Below, one piece after another: positions 43,566 through 56,117 of a DNA stretch of 64,000 bases. Position 1 is the stretch's first letter; the number at the start of each line of letters is the position of its first letter. The stretch lies in contig OY755247.1 of assembly GCA_963576725.1 (NCBI GenBank), positions 12,280,534 to 12,344,533 on the forward strand, given 5' to 3'. The notes below the pieces were generated by a model. That model did not search any database. It had not been told where the DNA came from and saw only the letters and a list, made by a program, of their open reading frames with translations. A program made the translations under genes and the position numbers. The stretch is from Azorinus chamasolen. Its lineage: Eukaryota; Mollusca; Bivalvia; Cardiida; Solecurtidae.

Positions 43566-44350
43566 CATTATTATTATTATTATTATTATACCACATTTAT
43601 ATAGCGCTCTTTTCATACAGGATATGTGCGTTCAAAAGCGCTTCACAAAGATACATTTTATGTACAATAATGCGTAAATTATAGAACATTTAGAATAAAA
43701 TATATTTAATACTTATATATAGATAATAATAATAATAAAATAGAATTAATTTAGGACATAGGTAAATCAACTACATCTTTTTCGTAAGTTTATCTGTTTG
43801 TGTCGTATTATGCTCTATTATATTGTGTCAACGCACTCAGATCATAAAAAACAAAAACTTGAATGCAACATTCTATGCGCAGTGCCAGTACGTCACATGC
43901 TTTTGACCCAGACTCAACAGACTTGGGTACATTTGTTTTGGCATACAACACCGCACATAAAATATTGCCGGAAAATTGGATAACAGAACAGATCAATTTG
44001 GAGTTCATGCATATAAACTAAGCAATACAAATAAACAACTGTTATATACACGCACTATGCAACCCCTCCAGTCAAACACTATTCGACCCGCTATGGCAAT
44101 GAGGGAGTACACAGCGGATCATATTTTAATAGAGTTGTAATAGGGTATATCCAAAATTTAATTACAAAATAAAATGTCTTATTATGGGAACCCAAAAAGC
44201 CCAACCAAAGTAGAGCTAAAGAAGGTATCCCGTATACTGTTCCTACAACATATCCCACCGGCTGCAATGGCAAAGGAATCACATCGGACAAATCGAGACT
44301 GATTGAGACACGCGATGCTGCATTAGACCGTACAGGCTTAATCTGCCCGC
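43566..44350 (-). mobile_element. CR1-like 3' end, copy 3
   Basis: ATT microsatellite, CCACATTTATATAGCGCTC, GTGCGTTCAAAAGCGCTTCA. Similarity to copies 1 and 2 can be followed, more diverged, up to about 44345 (GAGACACGCGATGCTG). Confidence 0.65.
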
Positions 44351-44960
44351 TGCCCATATATTACACGACCCAGTTCACTGGTAAGCATAAATAAGGAAAC
44401 TGGGTTAGCTTAACAGGAATCCCTGGCACTGGTTATAAGGGCAGGGTATCAAGTCATGCCAGCAAGACTCCCAATGTACCAGCGCGGAATTATAAAGGTT
44501 TAGCTTAAGATCTGGTTTCATTTTAAATCGAAATTGTATATTCTCAATATTTTCCATTAAAGCGGAGACTCAGACAAGAGAAGTTAAAGATGTAACTTTC
44601 TGATCTGCATCTGCACAGTATGTCATATTTTTCTGGAAAAAGATATTCAGAGTTCAAAATAAAGAAATGGTATGATCTATTATTTCCGATATTGCAGGCA
44701 TCCAGATAAATAATGGACAATGTAATGTGTTATTTAGCCCTTCTGGCATGCCAGATAATTCTTGTTTTCCCTGTTGTCATGTTAAACATCAGAGATAATA
44801 GTATTGTTTTCTGTATCCTCATATTTTGAAGTAATAAAGTATTTGTGGCAACCAGTGTGTATCTCAGATCAGACACGCGTAAACGTTCAACCTGGTCTGA
44901 ATCCAAACTGTTTACTTATGTTTTCAATGGATAGAAAGTTACGCTAGGAACCGGCAAAGA
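44351..44960. other. Region without recognised feature
   Basis: No supported exon or repeat. Confidence 0.4.
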
Positions 44961-44967
44961 GTTAAAA

Positions 44968-45905
44968 CAAGAGCTGTCACAGTCACGTGACGAATGCCCC
45001 CAAAAATTGTACCCTGTGACCTTGACATTTGACCCATGGACCAGGGAGTTGACACATCGTCTTTGTGTGGTGAACATTTGTGCCAGGTTACTTTGAAATC
45101 CATTTACAGATAAACAAGTAATTGTACCCTGTGACCTTGACCTTTGACATATGGACCAGGGAGCTAAACGCGACACATCGTCTTTGTCTGGTGAGCATCT
45201 GTGCCAAGTTATATTGAAATCCATCGATAGATAAAGAAGTTACAGACCGGACACAAACTTTGTGACAAAGTAATTGTACCCTGTGACCTTGACCTGTGAC
45301 CCATGGACCAGTGAGTTGAAAGCGACACATCATCTTTGTCTGGTAAACATTTGTGCCAAATCATATTGAAATTCATTGATATATAAAGAAGTTACAGACC
45401 GGACACGAAATTTGTGACAAAGTAATTGTACCCTGTGACCCTGACCTTTGACCCATGGACCAGGGAGTTAAAAACGAAACATCATCTTTGTCTGTTATCA
45501 TTTGTGCCAAATCATATTGAAATCCATTGATATATAAAGAAGTTACAGACCGGACACGAAATTTGTGACAAAGTAATTGTACCCTGTGACCTTGACCTTT
45601 GACCCATGGACCTAAGCGTGAAATCCATTGATAGATAAAGAAGTTACAGACCGGACACGAAATTTGTTACAAAGTTATTTTACCCTGTGACCTTGACCTT
45701 GACCTTTGACCCATGGACCTGGGAGTTGAACGCGACATATCGTATTTGTGTGGTGAACATTTGTGCCAGGTTATTTTGAAATCCATTCACAGATAAAGAA
45801 GTTATAAAAGGGACACGAAATTTGGGACGGATGGACAACGTGACGGATGGAAGGACGGACGGACAGACGGACGGACAGTCGGACGGAAGGACGGACAATG
45901 GTCCC
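44968..45905 (-). mobile_element. Pearl-like element I
   Basis: On the minus strand, a (GTCC)n start (45905-45825) leads into about six monomers of roughly 140 bp (complement of ATTGTACCCTGTGACCTTGA and GACCCATGGACCAGGGAG). The 3' end has a GTCACGTGAC palindrome (44980-44989) and then CTCTTGTT. No clear 5' hairpin is seen. Confidence 0.65.
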
Positions 45906-46199
45906 GGTGTGAAAAGAGTGAAAGACAAAGTTAAGAAGGTACAAGGGAAAAAGACAAGTGATGATAGAGAGAAATCCGGGACCAGGGGGCGTTCCGACTC
46001 AGCAAGGTTTACAATCCTTTGTTCACTGCCACATCCGGTAGTAACAAAGGAAAGTAACACCCCATCGACTACAGCTCAGTCGCCAGTGAACAAGTGAACA
46101 GTCCAGTTCACGAAACTGTCTGGGTAAACATACCTCTTTTAGCAGTGCATAAGAACTCTCACAATGGATTATAATACCTGCTAAATGAATCTTTTTACA

Positions 46200-46823
46200 T
46201 ATCATGAACATGTTTTTCGAGAAGTTTAGTTAGGGTAGGGAGGATGGAAATAGGTCTGTAATTATTTACATAGTACTTAGAACCAGCCTTGCATAATGGA
46301 TTAACCTTTGCTGAGTTCCACATAGCTGGAAATGTACTTTGTGATATACTCAGATTTAATATGTAATGAATAATCGGGTAAATACTATTTGCTGATAGTT
46401 TTAAAAACCTCGGACCAATGTCATCAAGTCCCGTGGATTCGAAATATCAAGATTTAATAAGATCTTACGGACCTTTTCCTGGTCTTCAAAAGGAATATTG
46501 AAAGACATTGGTGAAGGAACTCGACTATTTATAAAGTCTTTGACATCTCTAAAGTCAACGAAAGGAATATTTTCTTTCAGATTTGTAGCAATATTTGTGA
46601 AAAAGGTATTGAATTCATCTGACATATTTTCCAGATCACGGATTTCTTTACCATCAACTGTTAGAGTGCGAATGGAACTATTATCACGACTAAATTCCTT
46701 AAATAGCTTCCAAATAGTGGATGGATCGTTTTGACCTTCAGTCATTTTCTTTTCATAATTAGCCCGCTTTGCATTATCAATTAGACAAGTGACTTTATTT
46801 CGATAAATTCTAAAGTTATCCAT
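46200..46823 (-). pseudogene. LINE reverse transcriptase fragment
   Basis: The frame to 46401 holds a pre-RT linker (RNKVTCLIDNAKRANYEKKM, STIWKLFKEFS, EFNTFFTNIATNL). It shifts near 46440 and continues GLDDIGPRFLKLSANSIYPI, FPAMWNSAKVNPL and NYRPISILPTLTKLLEK. The last is RT motif 2. The catalytic part is missing. It differs from both other LINEs in the window. Confidence 0.65.
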
Positions 46824-46829
46824 ACGTTT

Positions 46830-48455
46830 CTATACACTCCCAAGCCGTAATGAAGTACTTGGGTATTCAGTCACCTATTCGTTCAGCAAAGAAGGTCTGC
46901 ACTTCATTAAAATATTATTCATTAAGACAATGATTAACAGTAATTCCATTTTTGTTTTTTATGAACTGTACATTACAATTTGGAAAGCGGTGCCAGAATA
47001 ACGGCCCAGAAACCATTCAACCACAGGATTTATGTGCAATTCATTTGTAAAATATGTGCATATCAGTTAAAGCATTTTGACATTTGTTTTTGGAGGAATG
47101 TGGCCTGAGAACTAGTAATACCAAAAGGACAATACGTATTCAATATCATATGAACCTGTAAATCTGTCATGATAGCCTCACCAATAAGATAATTAGGGCA
47201 TTCTTTATGAGCCCTCATATCAGAATCTGCACTGTTAGCTAATTCAGAACAATATCTGTAAAATATCCGTAGTTTCTAGTAAATAATACATATTTAGGTG
47301 TCAAAATATTTACATTGGAAATAAAAGTTAATTGATTTTGAGAAGATTATAGTATTCACTTATTTCTATAGTCTCATTAGAGGTTTTTGATTTGTTTACT
47401 TATGGTACAAAGTCTTGTATATTACACTGTTCTTTTGTCATCACTGCTTTACACAAATATGTTGCCTACTTTCTTTGTGTAGATTAGATTGTTTCATATG
47501 CTTATTTTAACATTTTCTCACAAATATACATTTAAACATTTACGTTTGAGACAAAACTCAGACCTGAAAGATCCTAAAGAAGCTGTTTCATTTTTGTCTG
47601 CTACATTTAAAGATAATATATTATAGTTAAAATACTGTACATCTCAATTAACACTCCTAATGTCAGTGAAAATTAGTTTGTTTTTATTTTACCTAATGAT
47701 TTAATCAATAAATTATTCAACAAAAATAAACTACCATATAAACGACTTTTGATCTGCTTATTACTTCGTAGCATAATTAATACATATCAGCATCAGAAGA
47801 CTAGCCTTTCCTTTACTAGTATACGCGAAATAAAAATGGTATTTTACCAGTGTCAACACTGTTAAAACTACCGTGCTTTCAATGATCAAATAATAAACAC
47901 TTTATAATTCAGTCAAAGTGGAGTGCTATTAATAAGAATAGCACATTTTGTTTGCGGGTAAAATCCGTTCCTTTTTGGTAGTAAAGTTTCTTTGTAGTTA
48001 TTGTAATTTTACAAACACATAGAAAGTACATGCCATTTCCTTTCCGGTTTGAAATTTGGAGGGAAATCAGGTCGATTAAATTGTTTCGTTAAAAGGCAAG
48101 GTAGTGGACGTGAACCTCTTGTTAGGCCTTGCTGCCGCTTTTTGGCGGTGGGAGAGATATGAATGCAGGCTTAAGGCCCTTATTCATTTCTCTCCCATTT
48201 GGCCATCAGTTGCGGCCAAACTGCTGCCATTCTGTGCTAAGCTTTTAGTGAAACCAGTTGTTGCTTTGCTATTTTTTAGCACTATGTGAAGTTTGAGACT
48301 ACATTAAAGTTTAGTTGAGACGAGATACCATGTTTGTACTTTAAAGTACACGTCCGGGACCTGCTGCTATGAGTGCTTTGCTTTGCTGATTAGGTGCCAT
48401 ATTGCTATTTTGCGTCGCCTGCATTACAATTAGGTTATTCAAAAAGAAGTGTTAT
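46830..48455. other. AT-rich region without recognised gene
   Basis: A less AT-rich part at 48090-48290 has a 61-codon frame (LLGLAAAFWRWERYE) that matches nothing I know. It is not called a gene. Confidence 0.45.
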
Positions 48456-48461
48456 AACAAG

Positions 48462-50056
48462 AGATGTTTGTAAAACATGTGCACCCCCAGACCCCCTGAC
48501 ATTTGATCCTAAGCCAAACCTGACCTTTGATCCTAAGCCAAACCACTGATCATTTATTGATCTGAAAACATTTCACTATTAAGGTCATAGTGACCTTGAC
48601 CTTTGACCTAGTGACCTCAACAACTATAGGGGTCATCTAGTGGTCACGACCAACTACCACAGCAAATTTAAAGATCCCGAACCAAACCATTGAGCAGTTA
48701 TTAAAGGCATTTCGAAAGGAATGTTGACCCATTAACCCCATGCTGTGTATTTTGGGAGTTGACTGTCAGGGATCTGATACACGAATTGATAAGGCGGGCT
48801 ACTATCACAGAGGATCAATGTATAATTGCATAACTTTATCTATTGTGGCTATGGACCCTGACTGGACACTGCAGGAGCACAGCTGGATACTGTGTATATA
48901 GGGGGGGGGGGGGGTTCACTTATATAAGGAGCTTTGAAATGCCTTTAATTGGAAACCATTTCATCAGTTAAGATCATGATGACCTTGACCTTTGACCTAG
49001 TGACCTCAAAATCAATAGGGGTCATCCAATTGTCATGACCAACCACCACAGCAAGTTTAAAGATCCTAAGCCAAACCCTTGAGCAGTTATTGATTGGAAA
49101 CCATTTCACAAGTTAATGTCATGGTGACATTGACTTTTTGACCTCAAACACGACAGGGTCATCTAGTTGTCATGACCAACCATCACAGCAAGTTTGAAGA
49201 TCCTAAGCCGAACCCTTGAGCAGTTATTGATCGCAAACCATTTCACCAGTTAAGGTCATGGTGACCTTGACCTTTGACCTAGTGACTTAAAAACAACAGG
49301 GCTCATCTAGATGTCATGACCAACAGGCACAGCAAATTTAAAAGATCCTAAGACAAACCCTTGAACAGTTATTGATCAGAAACCATTTACCAGTTAAGGT
49401 CATGGTGACCTTGACCTTTGACCTAGTGACCTAAAAAACAATAGGGGTCATCCAGTGGTCATGACCATCTACCACAGCAAGTTTGAAGATTCTAAGCTAA
49501 ACCCTTGAACAGTTATTGATCGGAGACCATTTAACCAGTTAAGGTCATGGTGACCTTGACCTTTGACTTAGTGACCTAAAAAACAACAGGGCTCATCTAG
49601 ATGTCATGACCAATCACCTAAGCAAATGTGAAGATCCTAAGCCAAACCCTTGAGCAGTTCTTGATCGGAAACCATTGAACCAGTTAAGGTCATGGTGACC
49701 TTGACCTTTGACCTAGTGACCTAAACAACAATAGGGGTCATCTAGTTTTCATGACCAACCACCACAGCAAGTTTGAAGATCCCAAGCCAAACTCTTGAGC
49801 AGTTATTGATCGGAAACTACTTCACCATTTTAGGTCATGGTGACCTTGACCTTTGACCTAGTGACCTCAAAACAATAGGGGTCATCTACTTGTCATGACC
49901 AACCACCACAAGTTTGAAGTCTCTATGCCAAGTCGTTTATTAGTTATCGTTCTGAAACCATCGATCTACCGACCGACCGACAGACTGACCGACCGACCGA
50001 CCGACATGTGCAAAGCAATATACCCCCATTTTTTCAAAAAAAGGGGGGGGGGGTTA
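48462..50056 (-). mobile_element. Pearl-like element J
   Basis: On the minus strand, a hairpin cap TATAACCCCCC..GGGGGTATA (50056-50019) is followed by (GGTC)n at 50007-49970 and about nine 150-bp monomers of the same family as the second array of F. The 3' end TTTACAAACATCTCTTGTT is at 48482-48462. A TTAA MITE interrupts it. Confidence 0.75.
48705..48944. mobile_element. TTAA-type MITE, copy 2
   Basis: It has the same ends and interior as 8973-9209 (240 bp versus 237), with TTAA at 48701-48704 and 48945-48948. The interrupted monomer can be restored by comparison with its neighbours (GAGCAGTTATTGATCGGAAA). Confidence 0.85.
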
Positions 50057-50104
50057 TAATAATGAAGATTCGGTTTGCTGGTGCTAATCAACTATTTAAT
50101 ATAC

Positions 50105-50345
50105 CAACTTAAAGTGAGATTGGAAGTGCTATCTGGAATATTTTGTTGCTTTGTGTTAAATCCAAGTGTATATTGGCAGTGCTTACTTGAACATTTGTGC
50201 TTTATCTAAGTGTATATTGGAAGTGCTATCTTGAACGTTTTATGCTTTTGTTTAAAGACCAACTGAATATTGGCAGTGCTTACTTGAACATTTGTGCTTT
50301 ATCTAAGTGTATATTGGAAGTGCTTACTTTAACATTTGTGCTTTA
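50105..50345 (+). repeat. Tandem repeat, about 55 bp x 4-5
   Basis: Units read AAGTGTATATTGGAAGTGCT, then a variable ACTTGAACATTTGTGCTTTA part. Unit length alternates slightly. Confidence 0.7.
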
Positions 50346-51024
50346 TTTATTAAGGACAATTATTGTTTCAGTAATAACAAACTGGTTCACGCCCATATAT
50401 GCCATTGTTAGGGAACTCCAAGTAATAAAAAATATAGAAGTGAAACCTAGTTTGTGTACAATTCTCTTCCTATCATACAGTGTAAGGAAAAAAATAGACC
50501 AAGCACAATTTATCAGATTGAATCACATTAAGCATGCTTCTTACTAGTGCTAAACGTTTTGGAGGAACTACATTTTCTTTCTTACACAATCTGAGGGGGA
50601 GAAAGCGGAGAAGGAAAAAGCATTCTACCCAGCCAAATAGATTTTAATTGCCATTAGATTCCGCCCCCCCCCTTTCCTTTATCTAATTTTCTCCCAAACA
50701 ATACTTATTGAGCTAATAAGTAGATTTACGTTAAATCGTAAGTTTTGTATTGCCGCAGCACTTATTCATTTGCTGTACATGTACAGCAATTTCTTACTCC
50801 CAGGTGAGTGATCATCAGAAGAATCTGTTGACGGAGTTTTGAAGGACATGCGACTCAGTGTGCCGCAGGCCTTAACATGGTATATTGTAGCTCTTTACAC
50901 ACTAAATGCGGATTTTTCCGCAATCAAGGTCTGGATCCAGATCAAGTCTCACCAAAACACGGGGTCTGATCTATGACCCATGTGGTTCGATACTCTATCT
51001 CGGCACATTTAACTGCTATCACTA

Positions 51025-51078
51025 CTACTACTGTTACCACCACCACCACCACCACCACTACTACTACTACTACTATCC
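51025..51078 (+). repeat. CAC/TAC trinucleotide microsatellite
   Basis: A run of CAC units followed by TAC units. Confidence 0.9.
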
Positions 51079-51349
51079 ATCATTTGTACATTAGCCTATA
51101 CGAAATTGCTCATGACACATTTCATTGAAGCGAGACAAAAAACTATTACCAGAGTTGCAGATAAGATGCGTAAGTGTAAACATTTTCCAGAAAAGCTCAT
51201 TTATTCCCCCACCAAACCATATACTGTGACCACTCTTAAGAATCGTCTCGAAGAGGTTTTAATATGCGGGTACGCACCGTCACCTGTATCTCTGATTACG
51301 ATAGTATTTATTTATAGTCATGACACACAGTTTACTGACAGGTAAGCCA

Positions 51350-52255
51350 ATTATCAGATGATTTTCTGAAATGCTAGCGTGGACATATGAACGCTACTAT
51401 GTCTTTTGTTCACACGTTAAGTGATTAGTCTTTTATTCGACACATTCACACGAATATGTTAGTGAAATGTAACCCTTTATTCCATGAGTATTCATGTAAG
51501 AATGAATGTCCTCGTGAACAATTAAGAATTAATAAATTCATACCAGTGTTTTATCGTGCAATCGAACACGGGTAGTCGTTGAGATGCTTATAATTAAATC
51601 ACTCGGCCGATAAAAATTTATTATTTCGATTCTAACACTTCAATTTAACTATAATTTGCACCGCTACAACGGCACTACGTTTCTTGACGTACGAATTTTC
51701 GAAGCCATATTACGTCACGTTAAGCCGTTAAAACTCGTGCGGTGTTTTATGGAGAATTCAAACATAGATACGTCCCTTCTTTTATGTAGATGTGTGCGCG
51801 AGGTGTGTTAGAATAGTTAGATAAATTATTATAATAGTACATGGAGTTTTGACCAAGACAGGAACGGTAGAATCAGTACTTTGTTATATCATAAGCAAGC
51901 AGAGCAGACTCTGATCTGAAGTTTTTAGTCTTTTATTTATAACATTAACACGAACATTTTCGTGAACGTTAACCCTTTACTCCATTAATATTCATCGTGA
52001 ATAATATTTAGATAAATTGTTATGATGGTACATGGACATAGAAAGTTCTGGCCCAGACATAAACTGTAGAATCATGTCTACATTATATCATAAGCAAACC
52101 GAAGAGACCCTAATGAAAACATTAACACTAGCTACACCCTGCGTAATAAAAAAAATCTCAACTTGTTTGATAAAACTGGTATTACTTATAAATACGACAC
52201 TAGTAACATATCGTTCTATATACGTTAAACTTTGATATTTTAGTACAGAAAACTG
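51350..52255. other. MITE fragments, no gene
   Basis: Several partial copies of the TTAA hairpin MITE family: AACCCTTTATTCCATGAGTA near 51472, AACCCTTTACTCCATTAATA near 51970, and a GATCTGAAG core near 51905. The rest is AT-rich. Confidence 0.5.
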
Positions 52256-52329
52256 CCTCATGCAGGTGGGATGTAATGCCGGAAGCTTCCAATTTTCACT
52301 CTGCATTAAGCTGGCCCGTCTTAACCAGT

Positions 52330-52435
52330 CTTTACTCAATAAATATGCCTTTCTACGCCCTTGCAAACAGAGTAGACCCAGTTCAGACGGCTCCTATAAC
52401 CGTCTAATCAGGGTCTATTTTGTTTTCTTATGGAA
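52330..52435. repeat. GATCAGAC-type hairpin with flanks
   Basis: GCAAACAGAGTAGACCCAG, TTCAGACGGCTCCTATAACC, then GTCTAATCAGGGTC. Beside it (52258-52325) is a fragment of the CAGGTGG module. Confidence 0.55.
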
Positions 52436-52446
52436 TTATATAGTTC

Positions 52447-52690
52447 TGGGCCCATATTCATAAAGCTCCTAAGGAATATTTTAACCTCAGGACAACTTAA
52501 GGAATATATTTCTATCTACATCTGTAGCAAAACTATACAGTGAATTTTCAATTCAAATATATATTTGATAAACATCTTTATTTTTCGGAAATATTTTAAC
52601 TTGTATTGATTTTATAAGACATAAGGAATATTCAAGAAACTAAGGAATTTTCTTAAGTTTCTCCTTAGGAGCTTTATGAATACAGGACCC
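52447..52690. mobile_element. MITE with GGGCCCATATTCATAAAGC ends
   Basis: The left end GGGCCCATATTCATAAAGCT and the complement of the right end GGGTCCTGTATTCATAAAGC share CATAAAGCTCCTAAGGA. The length is 244 bp and it is AT-rich inside. No clean target duplication could be read. The superfamily is uncertain. Confidence 0.65.
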
Positions 52691-52916
52691 TGGTTCTACA
52701 GTGTGTACTATGGTCTACATTTTCTAAAACAGTTGTGCCTATGCGCCACTTCGAATTGATATTCATGATGCCAATATTTCCCGCACAATTATTCATGAAG
52801 TAAATAATTAAAAATCAATAATGCTATGTCTTTGAGTGTTCGAAAAATCGAGTTTGTCCTGTATGTTTAATTGTCTACTTAACAAAGGTGATTAAATGCC
52901 CTCATTTTGACTACTA

Positions 52917-53120
52917 CAGTAAAACCTCTTTATAACGGCCACTTAATTACATCAAGTATATTTTGTTCAAGGCAGGTGGTTGCTGAAAGCAAAATGAAAG
53001 TAAAACAGAACGCTCCTATTGGAGCATTCTGTTTTACTTTCACCTTGCTTTAAGCATCCATCTGCCCTAAATACCAACTAATTAACACAATTTGGTGGCC
53101 GTTATAGAAATGTTTTACTG
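52917..53120. mobile_element. Tigger/pogo-like MITE 4
   Basis: TA flanks, ends CAGTAAAACCTCTTTATAAC and (complement) CAGTAAAACATTTCTATAAC. The centre is a palindrome like that of MITE 1 (AACGCTCCTATTGGAGCATT), with more mismatches. It lies 200 bp past the 3' end of the glycosyltransferase-like gene. Confidence 0.75.
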
Positions 53121-53318
53121 TAGTCAACTACGACGTGCGAATGTCATAGACACATGTCTAGATGCTAAGGTCAGGAGGGTCTGCACTCTGTACCCAGTGT
53201 ATCCCCCGAAACAGAAAGTAAGATGCGTGCTGGGGACATTTCATTCAGTAAAATTGACGTTAGTATGTCAGTTAATTACACATTAGATTTTCCTCGATAA
53301 TACTGACGATACCCGGGT

Positions 53319-53324
53319 GTTTAT
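53319..53324 (-). promoter_or_regulatory. Poly(A) signal AATAAA
   Basis: AATAAA follows the TGA of the HtrL-like exon by one base (TGAAATAAA on the minus strand). If used, the 3'UTR would be very short. A downstream signal cannot be excluded. Confidence 0.4.
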
Positions 53325-53325
53325 T

Positions 53326-54228
53326 TCAGGATAAGGTATTATTCACTTCGTTGACTTCTCGAACCATATTGTATGCAAGGTGAAACCAATTGCCCAGAGC
53401 TCTGTATGCTTGTATTTTAATTGTCGGTTTAATATTTCTTAATCCCTCTTGCGAGTACATTCCATAAAGAATCTGTTGGTCCGTATTCATTAAACCACGA
53501 GAAAGAAAGTAGTCCACGGCTCTTTGGTATTCATCCGCATGCAAAATCATGACGTCAAATCGTCCAAAAAATAAACCGCCACACACCCATATCATGTTAT
53601 GTAGGAATATATTCTCAACGGTGGCTTTTTCATTTCTTATTCGAAGTTCCGACATAACAACTGACGAATCGTTATATCCTTTAGGCTTGACCAGATGAAA
53701 CATTTTTGTTGACTGACGACTACGGAATAAACCGACATCTATCCAAGTGAAATATTTCGTCTGGAAATAGTTCTGCACCGCTGCCCTTTTAACGGCGTCA
53801 TATTTCGCATGTTGTGTGCATGGATACTCTGGAACCACGGTATTTGGGAGGTAACGAGGATATCCGGGACGGGAATATATTTGTTTAATCTTTTCCATAC
53901 GTTGAAATGCCCACGACGAGTTTCTGTCAACCAGAAGAATACGCGTGCGATATGCTGTATTGTTCCGGATACGTCTAACAATATCGTAAAAGTCCTTAGA
54001 ATCTGTGTATACAACGAATGGATTTAGAATAAACTGGAACGCCTTTGCCCATTTGTGGTATAGCTGATTGTCTCTGGAATTATATGCCATGCGTTTTGTG
54101 AACTGTCCAATGTTCCAGTACGCAGATACCACTGTTATTTCGTCCGAGAGTTGTTGTGTGTTGACGAAGAATGATCGGTTGTCGCCAACTGGTAACTGGT
54201 GACCGTTATGACGTGTTGCTATCTGTAA
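53326..54228 (-). CDS. HtrL/YibB (WlaTC-type) glycosyltransferase-like protein, terminal exon
   Basis: This is the only long intact frame in the window with a cellular look. An acceptor (TTTTCACAAATATTTCAG) ends at 54229 and the exon opens in phase 0, giving about 300 codons to TGA at 53328-53326. Family marks, numbered on the two-exon model with the 59429-59334 exon (332 residues), are SAYWNIGQF (about 67), NPFVVYTD (100), a PNTVVPEYPCTQHAKYDAV block (159), YFTWIDVG (190), WVCGGLFFGRFDVM (242) and NTDQQILYGMY (281). The W-x-D-x-G site probably takes the place of a DXD-type metal/nucleotide-sugar site. With its signal anchor the product should be a Golgi-type II membrane enzyme. Substrate is unknown. 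The 5.1-kb intron holds pearl G, a TTAA MITE and part of segmental copy 2. Confidence 0.8.
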   Translation of the reverse strand, partial: LQIATRHNGHQLPVGDNRSFFVNTQQLSDEITVVSAYWNIGQFTKRMAYNSRDNQLYHKWAKAFQFILNPFVVYTDSKDFYDIVRRIRNNTAYRTRILLVDRNSSWAFQRMEKIKQIYSRPGYPRYLPNTVVPEYPCTQHAKYDAVKRAAVQNYFQTKYFTWIDVGLFRSRQSTKMFHLVKPKGYNDSSVVMSELRIRNEKATVENIFLHNMIWVCGGLFFGRFDVMILHADEYQRAVDYFLSRGLMNTDQQILYGMYSQEGLRNIKPTIKIQAYRALGNWFHLAYNMVREVNEVNNTLS

Positions 54229-54381
54229 CTGAAATATTTGTGAAAATCATGATTTGAAAAGTATTATTCGATAAAGCGGTGGTCCAGATAAGATTCGTAA
54301 ATTGAAACATTTTCAAGAATAACTTCTTTATTTCTCTTTTATTTTTTATAACTCTTCAGTACAGGAAAAGTAAACCCTTTT

Positions 54382-54450
54382 ATGCAGATGACTGCTTCAT
54401 GCAGGTAGGATGTCATGCCCGAGCTTCCAACTTTCACTCTGCATTAAGAG
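54382..54450. repeat. Hairpin-module fragment in intron
   Basis: TATGCAGATGACTGCTTCATG, GTCATGCCCGAGCTTCC, TTTCACTCTGCATTAAG: a worn copy of the CAGGTGG module. Confidence 0.5.
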
Positions 54451-54736
54451 ACGATTCTAAAGAGTGGCCATAATAGGGTTTGGTGGAGAAATGGAGACTT
54501 TATTATTTGAGTATGCATATTTATATGTTGCTCTGATTAAGCATATGTTGCTCTGATTAAGCATGCATTATTATCTATGCATATCAGCTTCGGCCCCGAC
54601 TGTGATCTCTGTTAGACTAGTTTGACATACCATTCTCGCTTCTCAGATGCACCAGATAACCCGAGTTACTAAAATAGAAGTACTAGAAATCCTTATCTAG
54701 AACACCCATTGGCTGATGTATTCTTTCATGACTTTT

Positions 54737-56117
54737 TATACGCCCGTTTGAAAAAACGGGACGTATTATGGAATGGCGCTGTCTGTCCGTCTGTCCGTCT
54801 GGTTGTCTGGTTGTCTGTCCGTCTGTAACATCTCTAACTCAAGTTCCGCTTGGTGGATCCTTCTCAAATTTAGCCACAATGTTTATCTAGACATGCTACA
54901 GTAGCCTGCCAAGTCCCGGTTTGTTTATCCAAGGTCAAGGTCACACAATTGGACTTAGAATTTGCGTTTAGCAAAAATGTTAACCGGTCTGTCTGTCTGT
55001 AACATCTCTAACTCAAGTTCCGCTTGGTGGATCCTTCCCAAATTTAAACAAGATGTTTATCTAGACATGCTACAGTAGCCTGCCAAGTCCCGGCTCATTT
55101 ATCTAAGGTCAAGGTCGCTTAATTGGACTTATAATTTGCGTTTAGCATTTGCGTTAAGCAAAAATGTTAACCTCAATTTATGTGGAACAAGTCCACTTAT
55201 TTACATAACACTTTGTGATAAAGCTTTGAAACTTGGAACACTTGTTCACTGTCACAACCTTCACCTGTAGGCAAGAGTAAATAACTCTGTCAAGCATTTT
55301 GACTGAATTATGCCCCTTTTTAACTTAGAATTTTTGGTTAAGGCTTTGTTAAAGTCCATTTATTTACATAACCCTTTGAGATAAAGCTTTTAAACTTAGA
55401 ACACTTGTTCACCGTCACAACCTTCACCTGTAGGCAAGAGAAAATAACTCTGTCAAGCATTTTGACCGAATTATGCCCCTTTTTAACTTAGAATTTTTGG
55501 TTAAGGCTTTGTTAAAGTCCATTTATTTACATAACCCTTTGAGATAAAGCTTTTAAACTTTTAACACTTGTTCACCATCACAATCTTAACCTGTAGACAA
55601 GAGTACATAACTCTGTCCAACATTTTGACAGAATTATGCCCCCTTTTAACTTAGAAATTTTGGTTAAAGTTTTGGTTAAAGTCCACTTATTTACATAACC
55701 CTTTTAGATTAAGCTTTTAAACTTGGAACACTTCCTCACCATCACAAGCTTCACATGTAGGCAAGAGTACATAACGCTGTCTAACATTTTGACATAATTA
55801 TGACGCTTTTTAGCTTGGAATTTTTGGTTAAGGTTTTGGTTAAAGTCCACTTATTTACATAATCCTTTCAGATAAAGCTTTTAAACTTGAAACATTTGTT
55901 CACCATCACAAATTCATCTTCATCTCAAGCATTTAGACACAATTATGGCACTTTTTAATTTAGAATTTTTGGTTAAGGTTTTTTGTTAAAGTATGCCTAT
56001 TTACAACCTTGAAACTTGGTCGCAAAATTAGAATTTGAATTTAGCAAATACGTTAACCCCAGTTTATGTTGAACAAAACCTCGACGGGCGTATATTGTGC
56101 CCACTGGCACTCTTGTT
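54737..56117 (+). mobile_element. Pearl-like element G
   Basis: The cap TATACGCCCGTTT-GAA-AAACGGGACGTATT (54737-54767) is followed by (GTCT/GTCC)n at 54780-54828. About eight monomers follow of two lengths (AACATCTCTAACTCAAGTTC type, then GTAGGCAAGAGTAAATAACT type, about 155 bp). The 3' end is a perfect hairpin GTGCC-CACT-GGCAC (56097-56110), then TCTTGTT. It lies in the intron of the HtrL-like gene. Confidence 0.8.

Noticed and set aside
45680..46097. ORFs over the GGAC microsatellite of element I
   Set aside because: Repeat-derived on both strands.
48104..48289. Small hydrophobic ORF
   Set aside because: No start context, no splice signals, no family resemblance; left unassigned.
53739..54027. 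Frames of 70-90 codons overlapping the HtrL-like exon
   Set aside because: Alternative-frame shadows of the 268-codon conserved frame.
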